Source: Algoriphagus antarcticus
GTDB lineage: Bacteria; Bacteroidota; Bacteroidia; Cytophagales; Cyclobacteriaceae
NCBI RefSeq assembly: GCF_002150685.1
Contig: NZ_MSSW01000052.1
Coordinates: 35,467 to 99,466 of the forward strand
Length of the DNA stretch: 64,000 nt
Direction of reading: 5' to 3'
Part shown: piece by piece, positions 51,279 to 59,729 of the stretch
How the letters are laid out: every line of letters starts with the position of its first letter
Position numbering within the stretch: position 1 is the first letter of the stretch
Notes under the pieces: model-generated
What the model was told of the DNA's origin: nothing
Databases searched by the model: none
Seen by the model: only the letters and a program-made list of their open reading frames with translations
Position numbers and translations under genes: made by a program

Positions 51279-53684
51279 ATGAACAGAACCATTAAAAAAG
51301 TTGCCGTTTTAGGTTCGGGAGTTATGGGATCCAGAATTGCCTGTCATTTCGCCAATATCGGCGTACAGGTACTTTTATTGGATATAGTACCTTTTGAACT
51401 CACAGAGCAGGAAAAGAAAAAAGGACTGACGAAGGAAAATCCTATTGTTAGAAACCGAATAGTAACTGATGCTTTGCAAAGTACACTGAAGTCAAATCCT
51501 TCAGCTATATATGATAAAGCATTTGCCTCTAGAATTACCACAGGAAATTTTGATGATGACCTACCAAAGATCAAAGATTACGATTGGGTGATTGAGGTAA
51601 TTGTTGAGCGATTGGACATCAAACAATCTCTTTTTGAGAAAGTAGAAAAGTACCGAAAACCAGGAACCTTGATTACCTCGAATACTTCGGGAATTCCTAT
51701 GCATATGATGTGTGAAGGAAGATCTGATGATTTTCAGGAGAATTTTTTAGGAACACACTTTTTCAACCCACCACGATATCTGAGGCTTTTGGAGATCATT
51801 CCTGGACCAAAAACGAACCCGGAAATCGTAGACTTTATGATGGAATACGGGGATAAATTCCTTGGAAAAGAAACCGTACTTTGTAAAGATACCCCAGCAT
51901 TTATTGCCAATAGAATAGGTGTCTATGCGATTATTTCTGCGATGCATACCATCGAAAAAATGGGCTTTGGAGTATCTGAGGTGGATAAATTAACGGGGAC
52001 CCTCATTGGCCGGGCAAAATCAGCCACTTTCAGAACAATGGATGTAGTCGGTTTGGATACGACTGTAAATGTTGCAAACAACCTTTACAAAGCTTTACCA
52101 AACGATGAGTCAAGGGAGAAATTCAAGCTTCCGAAAATTGTAGAAGTTCTTTATAACAATAAGTGGTTTGGAGATAAAACAGGCCAAGGTTACTTCAAGA
52201 TGATCCGTCATGAGGATGGCACTAAGGAGCTGAAGGAAATTGACTTCGAAACTTTCGAATATAAAGATGTGGAGAAGCCAAAATTCAAAGCGTTAGAAGC
52301 TGCTAAGGAATTTGAGGATCTGAGAAAGAGAATCAAGTTTTTGGTGAATTTTGACGATCGTGCCGGAGAGTTTTACCGTGCGTCTTTTTATGATCTGTTC
52401 AGATATTGTTCAAATAGAATCCCTGAGATTTCCGACGAATTGTATAGAATAGATCAGGCGGTTTCTGCTGGTTTCGGTTGGGAACTTGGGCCTTTCGAGA
52501 CATGGGATGTTCTCGGTGTCAAAGAGACTGTGGACAAAATGGAAGCAGCTGGTGAGAAGCCCGCAGCTTGGATTTATGACATGCTCGATGCAGGAAATGT
52601 GTCATTTTACAAAGTAGAAAATGGAAAAAAACACTATTACGACATTCCAAGCAAGTCGTACCTAGAAATTCCTGGCCTGGATGATTTCATTATTTTGGAT
52701 ACACTGAAATCGGCTGGAAAGAAAATCTGGAACAATGCTGGAGCATCTGTATATGATATAGGCGATGATGTCATTGGATTGGAGTTTCATACCAAAATGA
52801 ATTCTATGGGCGCTGAAGTAATCGAAGGGATTAATACCGCAATCGGCATGGCTGAGAAGTCCCACAAAGGACTAGTGATCGGAAATGAAGGAGCGAATTT
52901 CTCTGCAGGAGCAAATTTGGCGATGCTGTTTATGTTCGCAGGGGATCAGGATTATGATGAGATCAATTTGATGATTGCTCAGTTCCAGAATACAATGATG
53001 CGAGCTCGTCTTTCATCTGTTCCAGTAGTAGTAGCTCCGCACAATATGGCTTTGGGTGGAGGATGTGAACTTTCGCTTCACTCTGATCACGTTCAGGCTC
53101 ATGCGGAATTGTACATGGGATTGGTAGAAGTTGGCGTTGGTTTGATTCCTGCTGGCGGCGGTACCAAGGAGATGACCTTGAGATTTTCGAATAGGCTGAT
53201 TGCAGGAGATGTAGAATTGAATCAGCTGCAGGAATACTTTATGAATATCGCCATGGCGAAAGTTTCCACTTCAGCTGAAGAAGCTAGAAATCTGGGTTAT
53301 TTGAGAAAATCAGATGGAATCACGCTGAATAGAAAGCGTCAGTTGGCAGAGGCTAAGACTAAAGTGCTTTCCATGCACGAGGCAGGATACACGCAGCCAA
53401 TTGAGCAGACAAATATTAAGGTATTGGGTAAAGAGTCGCTAGCACTATTCGATGCAGGTGTGACAGGAATGCAATATGGTGCCTATATCTCGGATCATGA
53501 TGCTAAGATTGCGAGAAAACTAGCTTGGGTAATGTCTGGAGGTGATCTGTCTTCTCCGACAGAAGTTTCGGAGAGATACTTATTGGACTTGGAGCGAGAA
53601 GCATTCTTGAGTCTAACTGGTGAAAAGAAAACGCTGGAGAGAATCCACAGTATTTTATTCAAGGGCAAACCGTTGCGCAATTGA
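51279..53684 (+). CDS. 3-hydroxyacyl-CoA dehydrogenase / enoyl-CoA hydratase (FadN/FadB type)
   Basis: This 801-residue bifunctional beta-oxidation enzyme begins with the NAD fold VAVLGSGVMGSRIACHFANI (about 8-27) and the 3HCDH domains (to about 420). The crotonase-like hydratase is at the C-terminal part (about 480-700, GANFSAGANLAMLF and NMALGGGCELSLHSD). This dehydrogenase-first order is that of Bacillus FadN, opposite to E. coli FadB. It is followed by the thiolase gene, its usual partner. Confidence 0.94.
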   Translation: MNRTIKKVAVLGSGVMGSRIACHFANIGVQVLLLDIVPFELTEQEKKKGLTKENPIVRNRIVTDALQSTLKSNPSAIYDKAFASRITTGNFDDDLPKIKDYDWVIEVIVERLDIKQSLFEKVEKYRKPGTLITSNTSGIPMHMMCEGRSDDFQENFLGTHFFNPPRYLRLLEIIPGPKTNPEIVDFMMEYGDKFLGKETVLCKDTPAFIANRIGVYAIISAMHTIEKMGFGVSEVDKLTGTLIGRAKSATFRTMDVVGLDTTVNVANNLYKALPNDESREKFKLPKIVEVLYNNKWFGDKTGQGYFKMIRHEDGTKELKEIDFETFEYKDVEKPKFKALEAAKEFEDLRKRIKFLVNFDDRAGEFYRASFYDLFRYCSNRIPEISDELYRIDQAVSAGFGWELGPFETWDVLGVKETVDKMEAAGEKPAAWIYDMLDAGNVSFYKVENGKKHYYDIPSKSYLEIPGLDDFIILDTLKSAGKKIWNNAGASVYDIGDDVIGLEFHTKMNSMGAEVIEGINTAIGMAEKSHKGLVIGNEGANFSAGANLAMLFMFAGDQDYDEINLMIAQFQNTMMRARLSSVPVVVAPHNMALGGGCELSLHSDHVQAHAELYMGLVEVGVGLIPAGGGTKEMTLRFSNRLIAGDVELNQLQEYFMNIAMAKVSTSAEEARNLGYLRKSDGITLNRKRQLAEAKTKVLSMHEAGYTQPIEQTNIKVLGKESLALFDAGVTGMQYGAYISDHDAKIARKLAWVMSGGDLSSPTEVSERYLLDLEREAFLSLTGEKKTLERIHSILFKGKPLRN

Positions 53685-53737
53685 TGACCAAAGTACAATG
53701 TACCAAGTAACTCAATAACCTAAAAACACAACAATCA

Positions 53738-54913
53738 ATGGAAGCATATATAGTAAATGGATATAGATCGGCGGTAGGGAAAGCCAAAAAAGGAGGCTTT
53801 AGATTTTACCGTCCGGATGATCTCGCTGCAGATGTAATCAAGCATTTGGTAGCAAATACACCAGGTTTGGAAACCAAAATGGTGGACGACCTGATCGTAG
53901 GAAATGCAGTGCCTGAGGCAGAACAAGGAATGCAAATGGGGAGAATGATTTCCCTACTTGCTTTGGGAGTAGAAAACCCAGGCTTTATAGTCAATCGTTA
54001 TTGCGGATCGGGGATCGAAGCTATTGCTTTGGCAGTAGGAAAAATAAAAGCCGGAATGGCGGATTGTATCATCGCTGGAGGGACAGAATCTATGTCTCTA
54101 GTTCCTATGATGGGATACAAAACAGTTTTGAATTATAAGATAGCGACCGAGCACCCTTCCTATTACATCAGTATGGGATTGACTGCTGAAGAATTGGCAA
54201 AGGAATACAGCATCACTCGGGAAGATTCAGATGCTTTTTCTGTCAAATCTCACGAGAAAGCACTAGCAGCCATTGCAGCTGGAAAATTCAAAGATGAGAT
54301 TGTTCCTGTAGAAGTGGAAGAGACTTATCTCGATGAAAAAGGCAAAAAGAAAACCCGAAAATATGTAGTCGATACGGATGAGGGACCTCGCCAAGGAACT
54401 ACGATGGAGGTGTTGTCTGGATTGAAACCAGCTTTTAAGAACGGGGGTCAAGTGACGGCAGGTAATTCTTCCCAAACTTCCGACGGAGCAGCTTTCGTAG
54501 TAGTAATGTCTGAGCGAATGGTGAAAGAATTAAATATTGAGCCTATTGCCAGAATGATGTCTTATAGCGCTGCTGGGGTTGATCCGAGAATTATGGGAAT
54601 AGGCCCAAAGATAGCAGTTCCAAAAGCTCTGAAACAAGCAGGGTTAAGCCTGAATGATGTTGATTTGATCGAGTTGAATGAAGCTTTTGCTGCACAAGGT
54701 TTATCAGTAATTAAGGCGCTAGACCTCAATCCTGAGATTGTGAATGTAAACGGTGGAGCTGTAGCTCTTGGTCACCCATTGGGATGTACCGGAGCAAAAC
54801 TTTCCATTCAGATATTCAATGAGCTTCGCCGCCAGAATAAAAAGTACGGACTAGTTACTGCTTGTGTCGGCGGTGGTCAGGGCGTTGCTGGGGTTTACGA
54901 ATTGCTTAAATAG
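53738..54913 (+). CDS. fadA: Acetyl-CoA acyltransferase (3-ketoacyl-CoA thiolase)
   Basis: This 391-residue thiolase catalyses the last step of beta-oxidation. Catalytic residues are visible: nucleophilic Cys89 in NRYCGSG, His346 in ALGHPLG, and Cys376 in VTACVGGGQG. The Asn-Glu-Ala-Phe motif (LNEAFAAQG) is also present. It follows the FadN-type gene after 53 bases and precedes the acyl-CoA dehydrogenase after 142 bases. That last spacer contains short AT-rich near-repeats (GAATTAAGAAT-like) but no gene. Confidence 0.96.
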   Translation: MEAYIVNGYRSAVGKAKKGGFRFYRPDDLAADVIKHLVANTPGLETKMVDDLIVGNAVPEAEQGMQMGRMISLLALGVENPGFIVNRYCGSGIEAIALAVGKIKAGMADCIIAGGTESMSLVPMMGYKTVLNYKIATEHPSYYISMGLTAEELAKEYSITREDSDAFSVKSHEKALAAIAAGKFKDEIVPVEVEETYLDEKGKKKTRKYVVDTDEGPRQGTTMEVLSGLKPAFKNGGQVTAGNSSQTSDGAAFVVVMSERMVKELNIEPIARMMSYSAAGVDPRIMGIGPKIAVPKALKQAGLSLNDVDLIELNEAFAAQGLSVIKALDLNPEIVNVNGGAVALGHPLGCTGAKLSIQIFNELRRQNKKYGLVTACVGGGQGVAGVYELLK

Positions 54914-55055
54914 GAATTCCTATAAACTTCATCATTTGAAATTCAGAGTTAGACATTCGACATTCTGAAATTCAAAGATTTTCAATATCGAATGAAGAAT
55001 TAAGAATTAGGAATTAAGAATAATGAAAAAAATAAGCTGATAATAACAATAGAAT

Positions 55056-56843
55056 ATGGCTACAAAATCCACCCAAGGGGGAGAATTCCTCATTAAAGAA
55101 ACTGATGCGCAAGACATCTTTATAGCAGAAGAATTTACTGAAGAACAACTAATGATGGCTCAGGCCTGTCAGGACTTTATCGATACTGAGATCACACCAC
55201 ACTTGCAGGAAATCGATAGCATGAAAGACCCTGATCTAGTTCCTCGCATTTTCAAAAAAGCTGGAGATCTAGGCCTTTTGGGAATCTCTGTCCCAGAAGA
55301 ATACGGGGGAATGGGAATGAGTTTCAATACATCCATGCTGATCGCCGATATCATCGGTTCAGCAGGATCTTTCTCTACTACCTATGGAGCACATACGGGT
55401 ATTGGTACACTTCCAATCTTGTATTACGGAACAGAGGAGCAGAAGATAAAATATCTTCCCAAGCTCGCAACAGGTGAATGGGCGGCTTGTTATTGCCTCA
55501 CTGAGCCAGATGCGGGATCGGATGCCAATAGTGGTAAGACCAAAGCTACACTTTCTGAAGATGGTAAAATGTACCTTCTCAATGGACAGAAAATGTGGAT
55601 CTCAAATGCAGGTTTCGCTGACTTATTCATCGTTTTTGCCAAAATCGAAGATGATAAAAACCTGACTGCATTCATCGTAGAGAAGTCTTTTGGCGGAATC
55701 ACAATGAACGAAGAGGAGAAAAAGATGGGAATCAAAGGCTCATCTACTCGTCAAGTTTTCTTTAACGATTGTCCTGTCCCAGTTGAGAATATGCTTTCTG
55801 ATCGTCAGAACGGATTCAAAATCGCTGTGAATATCTTAAACATCGGCAGAGTAAAGCTCGGCTCAGGAGTATTGGGAGGAGTTCGGACAGTTACCACTCA
55901 TTCTATTAAATATTCTACAGAGCGAAAACAATTTGGGGTTAGTATCAATTCATTTGGTGCGATCAAAGCCAAGCTCGCTGAGATGGCTACCAAAGCCTAC
56001 GTTTCTGAATCGCTTTGTTACCGTGCTGGTCAAGATATTGAGAATAAAATCAATGCACTTGAAGCCGAAGGAATGGAGGCAAATGAGGCCAAACTGAAAG
56101 GCGTAGAAGCGTTTGCTATTGAGTGTGCTATCGCAAAAGTGCAATGCTCTGAAGTGTTGGATTATGTGGTAGATCAAGGAGTTCAGATCTATGGTGGTAT
56201 GGGTTACTCAGCCGATGCACCGATGGAGCGGGCTTACCGTGATGCCAGAATATCCAGAATTTATGAAGGAACGAATGAGATCAACCGCATGCTGATGGTA
56301 GGAATGCTTCTTAAGCGTGCGATGAAAGGAGAAATTAATTTTTTCGATCCTGCGATGGCTGTTTCTAAAGAACTTATTTCCGTGCCGTCATTTGAGACGA
56401 TTGACACTTCTGAGCTTTTTGCAGCTGAAAAAGAAGTGCTCATAAAGCTGAAGAAAGTATTCCTTATGGTGGGTGGCAAAGCCGCAATGACTCTTCAGGA
56501 CAAAATCGAAGATGAGCAGGAAATCATGATGAATCTAGCTGATGTGATGATTGAGATCTATGCGAGTGAATCTGCTATTCTTCGTACCGAAAAGCTGGTG
56601 TCAATCAGAGGAGAAGAAGCCTGCAAGAATCAAATCGCAATGTCACAGATCTATCTTTCTGAGGCAGTTGACAAAATCAATACAGCAGCAAAAGAAGCGA
56701 TTGGTAGTTTCACTAAAGGCGATGAGCAAAAAGTAATGCTGATGGGATTGAAGAGATTCACCAAATCAGAACTTTACAACACCAAAGAATTGAGGAGACA
56801 AATTGCTGATTATATGATTGATCAAGGGAAATACCCATTTTAA
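55056..56843 (+). CDS. Acyl-CoA dehydrogenase (long form)
   Basis: This 595-residue flavoenzyme introduces the trans-2 double bond in acyl-CoA. The FAD-binding segment CYCLTEPDAGSDANSG (about 149-164), the middle beta domain with QKMWISNAGFAD, and the C-terminal helices with RIYEGTNEINRM (with the usual catalytic Glu) are seen. About 170 extra C-terminal residues mark the long form found with FadN/FadA in Gram-positives and Bacteroidota. It is the last gene of the fad operon and ends with a strong terminator. Confidence 0.95.
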   Translation: MATKSTQGGEFLIKETDAQDIFIAEEFTEEQLMMAQACQDFIDTEITPHLQEIDSMKDPDLVPRIFKKAGDLGLLGISVPEEYGGMGMSFNTSMLIADIIGSAGSFSTTYGAHTGIGTLPILYYGTEEQKIKYLPKLATGEWAACYCLTEPDAGSDANSGKTKATLSEDGKMYLLNGQKMWISNAGFADLFIVFAKIEDDKNLTAFIVEKSFGGITMNEEEKKMGIKGSSTRQVFFNDCPVPVENMLSDRQNGFKIAVNILNIGRVKLGSGVLGGVRTVTTHSIKYSTERKQFGVSINSFGAIKAKLAEMATKAYVSESLCYRAGQDIENKINALEAEGMEANEAKLKGVEAFAIECAIAKVQCSEVLDYVVDQGVQIYGGMGYSADAPMERAYRDARISRIYEGTNEINRMLMVGMLLKRAMKGEINFFDPAMAVSKELISVPSFETIDTSELFAAEKEVLIKLKKVFLMVGGKAAMTLQDKIEDEQEIMMNLADVMIEIYASESAILRTEKLVSIRGEEACKNQIAMSQIYLSEAVDKINTAAKEAIGSFTKGDEQKVMLMGLKRFTKSELYNTKELRRQIADYMIDQGKYPF

Positions 56844-56864
56844 CATTGGGATAAATTGAGTACC

Positions 56865-56900
56865 AAAGCCTCCGAAATGAAAGAGTTCGGAGGCTTTTTT
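56865..56900 (+). terminator. Intrinsic terminator of the fad operon
   Basis: Arms AAAGCCTCCGAA (56865-56876) and TTCGGAGGCTTT (56886-56897) form a perfect 12-bp stem with a 9-base loop, followed by a T run. It begins 22 bases after the acyl-CoA dehydrogenase stop. Confidence 0.95.
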
Positions 56901-56981
56901 ATGGGAAAAAGTGTAACTTATTTCTCACATAAAATATTGAATATCAAGATCTGAGAACTAAGATTTAAAAACCCTAAAGAA

Positions 56982-57989
56982 ATGAAAAAAGTCTATACCT
57001 TGATTGTGCTTGCATTACTTGGCCTTGTGGTAGCCACGCAGCTTCTGAAACCTGAACCAATCATAGAGTTATTGAACTCGTTCAATCCCGAGCAAAAGGC
57101 GAAAGCCATGTTTGCCATGAATGATCCCAAGAAAGAGGATTGGCATTTTTTCCCCAGCACCATGTTTGAGCGAGAGGGAGTCCCTATTAAAGAAATGAAT
57201 TCTAAACAAAGAGCGCTTGTTCATTCGGTTTTGAAATCTTTTCTCTCCAAATCTGGCTATGAGAAAACGCTTGAAATAATGGAGTTGGAAAATGTGCTTA
57301 GAAGTTTTGGTCAAGATTCAGTCATGCGAGACTCTGAGAAGTACTTTATATCCTTTTATGGTAGCCCAATGACGGATGACATTTGGTCCATGTCATTTGA
57401 AGGGCATCATATTTCTTTGAATTTTACAATCAATGGTGATGAAATAGTTGCCTCTCCCAGATTTTTTGGAGCAAATCCTGCCATGATTCCTGAAGGGCCT
57501 AGAAAAGGTGATCGAACGTTGGCGAAAGAAGAAGATCTTGGGTTTGGTCTGATCAATTCAATGGATTCCCAGCAGCAGGAAAAAGCGATTTTTCAGCAGG
57601 AATCTTTCAAAGATATAGTATCGCTAAACTTGCCTGAGATCAGGCCAATGAAACCGGTGGGAATTCGGTACTCGGAACTGAATCCAGACCAGCAAAAACT
57701 CCTTATGCGGCTAATTGATCAGTATTTATCCAACATACCAAGTAAAATTGCTGACGCTAGGAGGGAAAAATTAATGGCAGAAGATTTATCAGATCTCTAT
57801 TTTGGATGGGTAGGGGCAAAATCTCTGGGAGCGGCTCATTATTACCGAATTCAAGCGAAAACATTCTTGATCGAGTTTGATAATTCTCAAAACAATGCCA
57901 ATCATATTCATACCGTTTGGAGGGATTTTGATGGTGATTTTGGAAGAGACTTGATTAAGGAGCACTATGCGCAGTCTCATACACATTAA
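56982..57989 (+). CDS. DUF3500 family secreted protein
   Basis: This 335-residue protein has an N-terminal signal or anchor (MKKVYTLIVLALLGLVVATQ). The body shows the DUF3500 blocks WHFFPSTMFEREGVPI, SFEGHHISLNFT, FFGANPAMIPEGPRKG and HYYRIQAKTFLIEFDN. The family function is unknown. The ending HIHTVWRDFDGDFG is rich in His/Asp and may bind metal. It is transcribed alone from downstream of the fad terminator. Confidence 0.9.
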   Translation: MKKVYTLIVLALLGLVVATQLLKPEPIIELLNSFNPEQKAKAMFAMNDPKKEDWHFFPSTMFEREGVPIKEMNSKQRALVHSVLKSFLSKSGYEKTLEIMELENVLRSFGQDSVMRDSEKYFISFYGSPMTDDIWSMSFEGHHISLNFTINGDEIVASPRFFGANPAMIPEGPRKGDRTLAKEEDLGFGLINSMDSQQQEKAIFQQESFKDIVSLNLPEIRPMKPVGIRYSELNPDQQKLLMRLIDQYLSNIPSKIADARREKLMAEDLSDLYFGWVGAKSLGAAHYYRIQAKTFLIEFDNSQNNANHIHTVWRDFDGDFGRDLIKEHYAQSHTH

Positions 57990-58031
57990 TTTTTGGTATA
58001 AGGCATTGGAGCAATATTAGAAAATCAATAG

Positions 58032-58059
58032 GTGATTATACGGAATCTTGCCAGTAGAA
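58032..58059. repeat. Dispersed 28-bp intergenic repeat, copy 1
   Basis: Starting GTGATTATACGG and ending CCAGTAGAA, this segment matches 63973-64000 at 26 of 28 positions. Both copies are outside genes. It lies just downstream of the DUF3500 gene. Confidence 0.75.
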
Positions 58060-58356
58060 AATTTATAGGATCGAAAATCCAAAGACACATTAAATTCTGG
58101 TTTACTCCGGTCTTCGGTCATCGGCCTGCCTCGCCTTGGCGGGTCTCCTAACCCGTTGACCAAAGAAAACATACAGAAATCAATATATCTTGTTTAATGG
58201 TTAAGCAGCAGAATTCCCTTTAAAAGCTTATCATATTTTTCGTTTGATATACTAGATTTTAAGATTCACGCTAGATTAACCTCAGAAAGAAGAGATGCTT
58301 TTTCAGCACATTTTCTTGCGGAGAACTAAACGGTGGAAATGTTTTTGAAAGAAGTT

Positions 58357-58418
58357 AAATATCCATTTTAACATTTGAGTACCAAAGCCTCCGAAATGAA
58401 AGAGTTCGGAGGCTTTTG
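58357..58418 (+). repeat. Duplicated tail of the acyl-CoA dehydrogenase gene plus its terminator
   Basis: This block repeats 56829-56900 almost exactly: the last codons (KYPF, stop), the spacer with a 9-base deletion, and the whole 12-bp-stem terminator (58384-58416). The T run is broken by G. Only four codons are shared, and a stop lies just upstream, so no gene is attached to the copy. Confidence 0.85.
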
Positions 58419-58427
58419 TGCTTTTAA

Positions 58428-58458
58428 CCGCAGTGGCCACAGAGGTTTGCGCAGAGGG
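58428..58458. repeat. Intergenic 31-bp repeat, copy 1
   Basis: The segment starts CCGCAGTG and ends CGCAGAGGG, matching 59519-59549 at 26 of 31 positions. It is of the CGCAGAG-rich type seen scattered in Bacteroidota intergenic DNA. Related AAAG/CGCA-rich text follows at about 58610-58650. Confidence 0.6.
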
Positions 58459-58485
58459 CACAATTGTTAATCTTTATAATCAAAA

Positions 58486-58563
58486 CAGAGCCGAAAGCCT
58501 GTTATAACAAAGCCCAGCTCAGTAGGGCTGGGTAATTATGGTTAGACAGCAACTTCGGCTCTG
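58486..58563. repeat. Nested inverted repeat (structured or MITE-like element)
   Basis: Outer arms CAGAGCCGAA (58486-58495) and TTCGGCTCTG (58554-58563) are perfect complements, and similarity continues imperfectly inwards to GTTATAAC/GTTAGAC. An inner hairpin CCCAGC (58513-58518) / GCTGGG (58527-58532) sits at the centre. No ORF is present. The rest of the gene-free stretch 57990-58774 shows only the repeats listed separately and a GC-rich patch at 58115-58165. Confidence 0.7.
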
Positions 58564-58774
58564 AAAGAGCGAAATATAATTTTATTGGAAAGCCCAATTC
58601 ACTATTTTTTTTGAACACAAAGCCCGCAAATAACGCACAAAGAGCAGGGTTGGTTTGAAGCACATTAAATTTAAAAATTGATTCCATATATCTATCCAAA
58701 TTACCCTAAAGAGGCTTTTTTGCCTAACTTATGTCCCTTTAGAGAATCATATTTTAACAAAAAACAAGCACACA

Positions 58775-59230
58775 ATGCAGACTATTGAGCCTTTTAAAAT
58801 TATTGGAATTTCTGTCAGAACTTCAAATACATCTGGAAAAGCTGCTGAAGACTTAGATGTACTTTGGGGAAGATTTTTTGAGGAGCAAATTGGAGGAAAA
58901 ATAACTGGAAAAGTAAGTGAAGATATTTACGCGATCTACACAGATTACGAGTCTGACTACACGGGAAAATATACCTGTATGATTGGTTATCAGGTGGATA
59001 GAGTGGATAATTTACCGGATGGCCTTATTGCCAGAGAGTTTGCTGGTGGAAAGCATTTTAAGTTTACAGCTAAGGGTAAAATGTCTGAGGCAGTTGTACA
59101 AACCTGGCAGGAAATCTGGGCTCAAGATGCGGAGTTGGACAGAAAATATACAGCGGATTTTGAAGTTTATAGAGCTAACTCACAGCAGGGAGACAATTCG
59201 GAGGTTGATATTTTTATAGCAGTGAATTAG
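58775..59230 (+). CDS. GyrI-like / effector-binding domain protein
   Basis: This 151-residue protein folds as the effector-binding (GyrI-like, SHV2) domain alone: FKIIGISVRTSNTSGKA at the start, YAIYTDYESDY in the middle and EVYRANSQQGDNSEVDIFIA at the end. It has no attached AraC-type HTH. Stand-alone forms include the gyrase inhibitor SbmC and small-molecule binding or hydrolase proteins. The ligand is unknown. It is monocistronic and flanked by gene-poor DNA. Confidence 0.85.
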   Translation: MQTIEPFKIIGISVRTSNTSGKAAEDLDVLWGRFFEEQIGGKITGKVSEDIYAIYTDYESDYTGKYTCMIGYQVDRVDNLPDGLIAREFAGGKHFKFTAKGKMSEAVVQTWQEIWAQDAELDRKYTADFEVYRANSQQGDNSEVDIFIAVN

Positions 59231-59352
59231 TTTAGGAATATAAGATTTGTGACTAGCTGAAGGGCATAAAAATAGTTACAGGACTGGTTTGGGAGTTGGA
59301 GAATTCCCACTATCTTGACGGGAATCAGTTACAACATTTTACCAATGAAACT

Positions 59353-59466
59353 ATGGCTAAGCAACCGGAAGGTAAACCTAAGAACGATAAGTCTGCGGCT
59401 ACCAAAACTCTGAAAGAAAAGCGAGCTGATAAAGCCGCGAAAAAGGAAAGTAAGAAAAACAATTGA
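59353..59466 (+). CDS. Small lysine-rich protein (37 residues)
   Basis: The reading frame starts ATG GCT AAG and gives MAKQPEGKPKNDKSAATKTL followed by a Lys/Ala-rich tail ending KKESKKNN, then TGA. A perfect terminator begins 6 bases after the stop, which supports a real gene. Similar lysine-rich mini-proteins occur in many Bacteroidota genomes, by recall, with unknown function; nucleic-acid binding is possible. The remainder of 59231-59729 has no other gene. Confidence 0.7.
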   Translation: MAKQPEGKPKNDKSAATKTLKEKRADKAAKKESKKNN

Positions 59467-59472
59467 TCAATT

Positions 59473-59501
59473 AGCAGGAGTCAAAAGCTCCTGCTTTTTT
59501 T
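59473..59501 (+). terminator. Intrinsic terminator after the small lysine-rich gene
   Basis: AGCAGGAG (59473-59480) and CTCCTGCT (59488-59495) form an 8-bp stem with a 7-base loop followed by a T run to 59501. Confidence 0.9.
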
Positions 59502-59518
59502 GTGAAATTCATTTTTAT

Positions 59519-59549
59519 CCGCAGTGATCACGGAGATTTTCGCAGAGGG
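59519..59549. repeat. Intergenic 31-bp repeat, copy 2
   Basis: This is the partner of 58428-58458 with five mismatches, in the gene-free DNA before the permease. Further CTTTGCG/TTGCGCTCATCGCG-type text at about 59645-59685 belongs to the same style of low-complexity spacer. Confidence 0.6.
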
Positions 59550-59729
59550 TCTTACTATTGAAAATTTAATGAAAGTCTTGTGGCTCAAAATGGGAGATAT
59601 CATACTTCTTTAGAATCTGTACTTAAGAATCATCTTCGTTAAATCTTTGCGAAATTCTTTGCGCTCATCGCGACTTTGCAGAAGAATAAATATTTTAACT
59701 TGAATCTCTTGAACCAATTTGTCTAATCT

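Noticed and set aside
58115..58165. GC-rich palindromic patch (CCTGCCTCGCCTTGGCGGG) as a CRISPR or att site
   Set aside because: It is a single copy here with imperfect symmetry, and no integrase, tRNA or cas gene is nearby; it is probably another dispersed spacer repeat.
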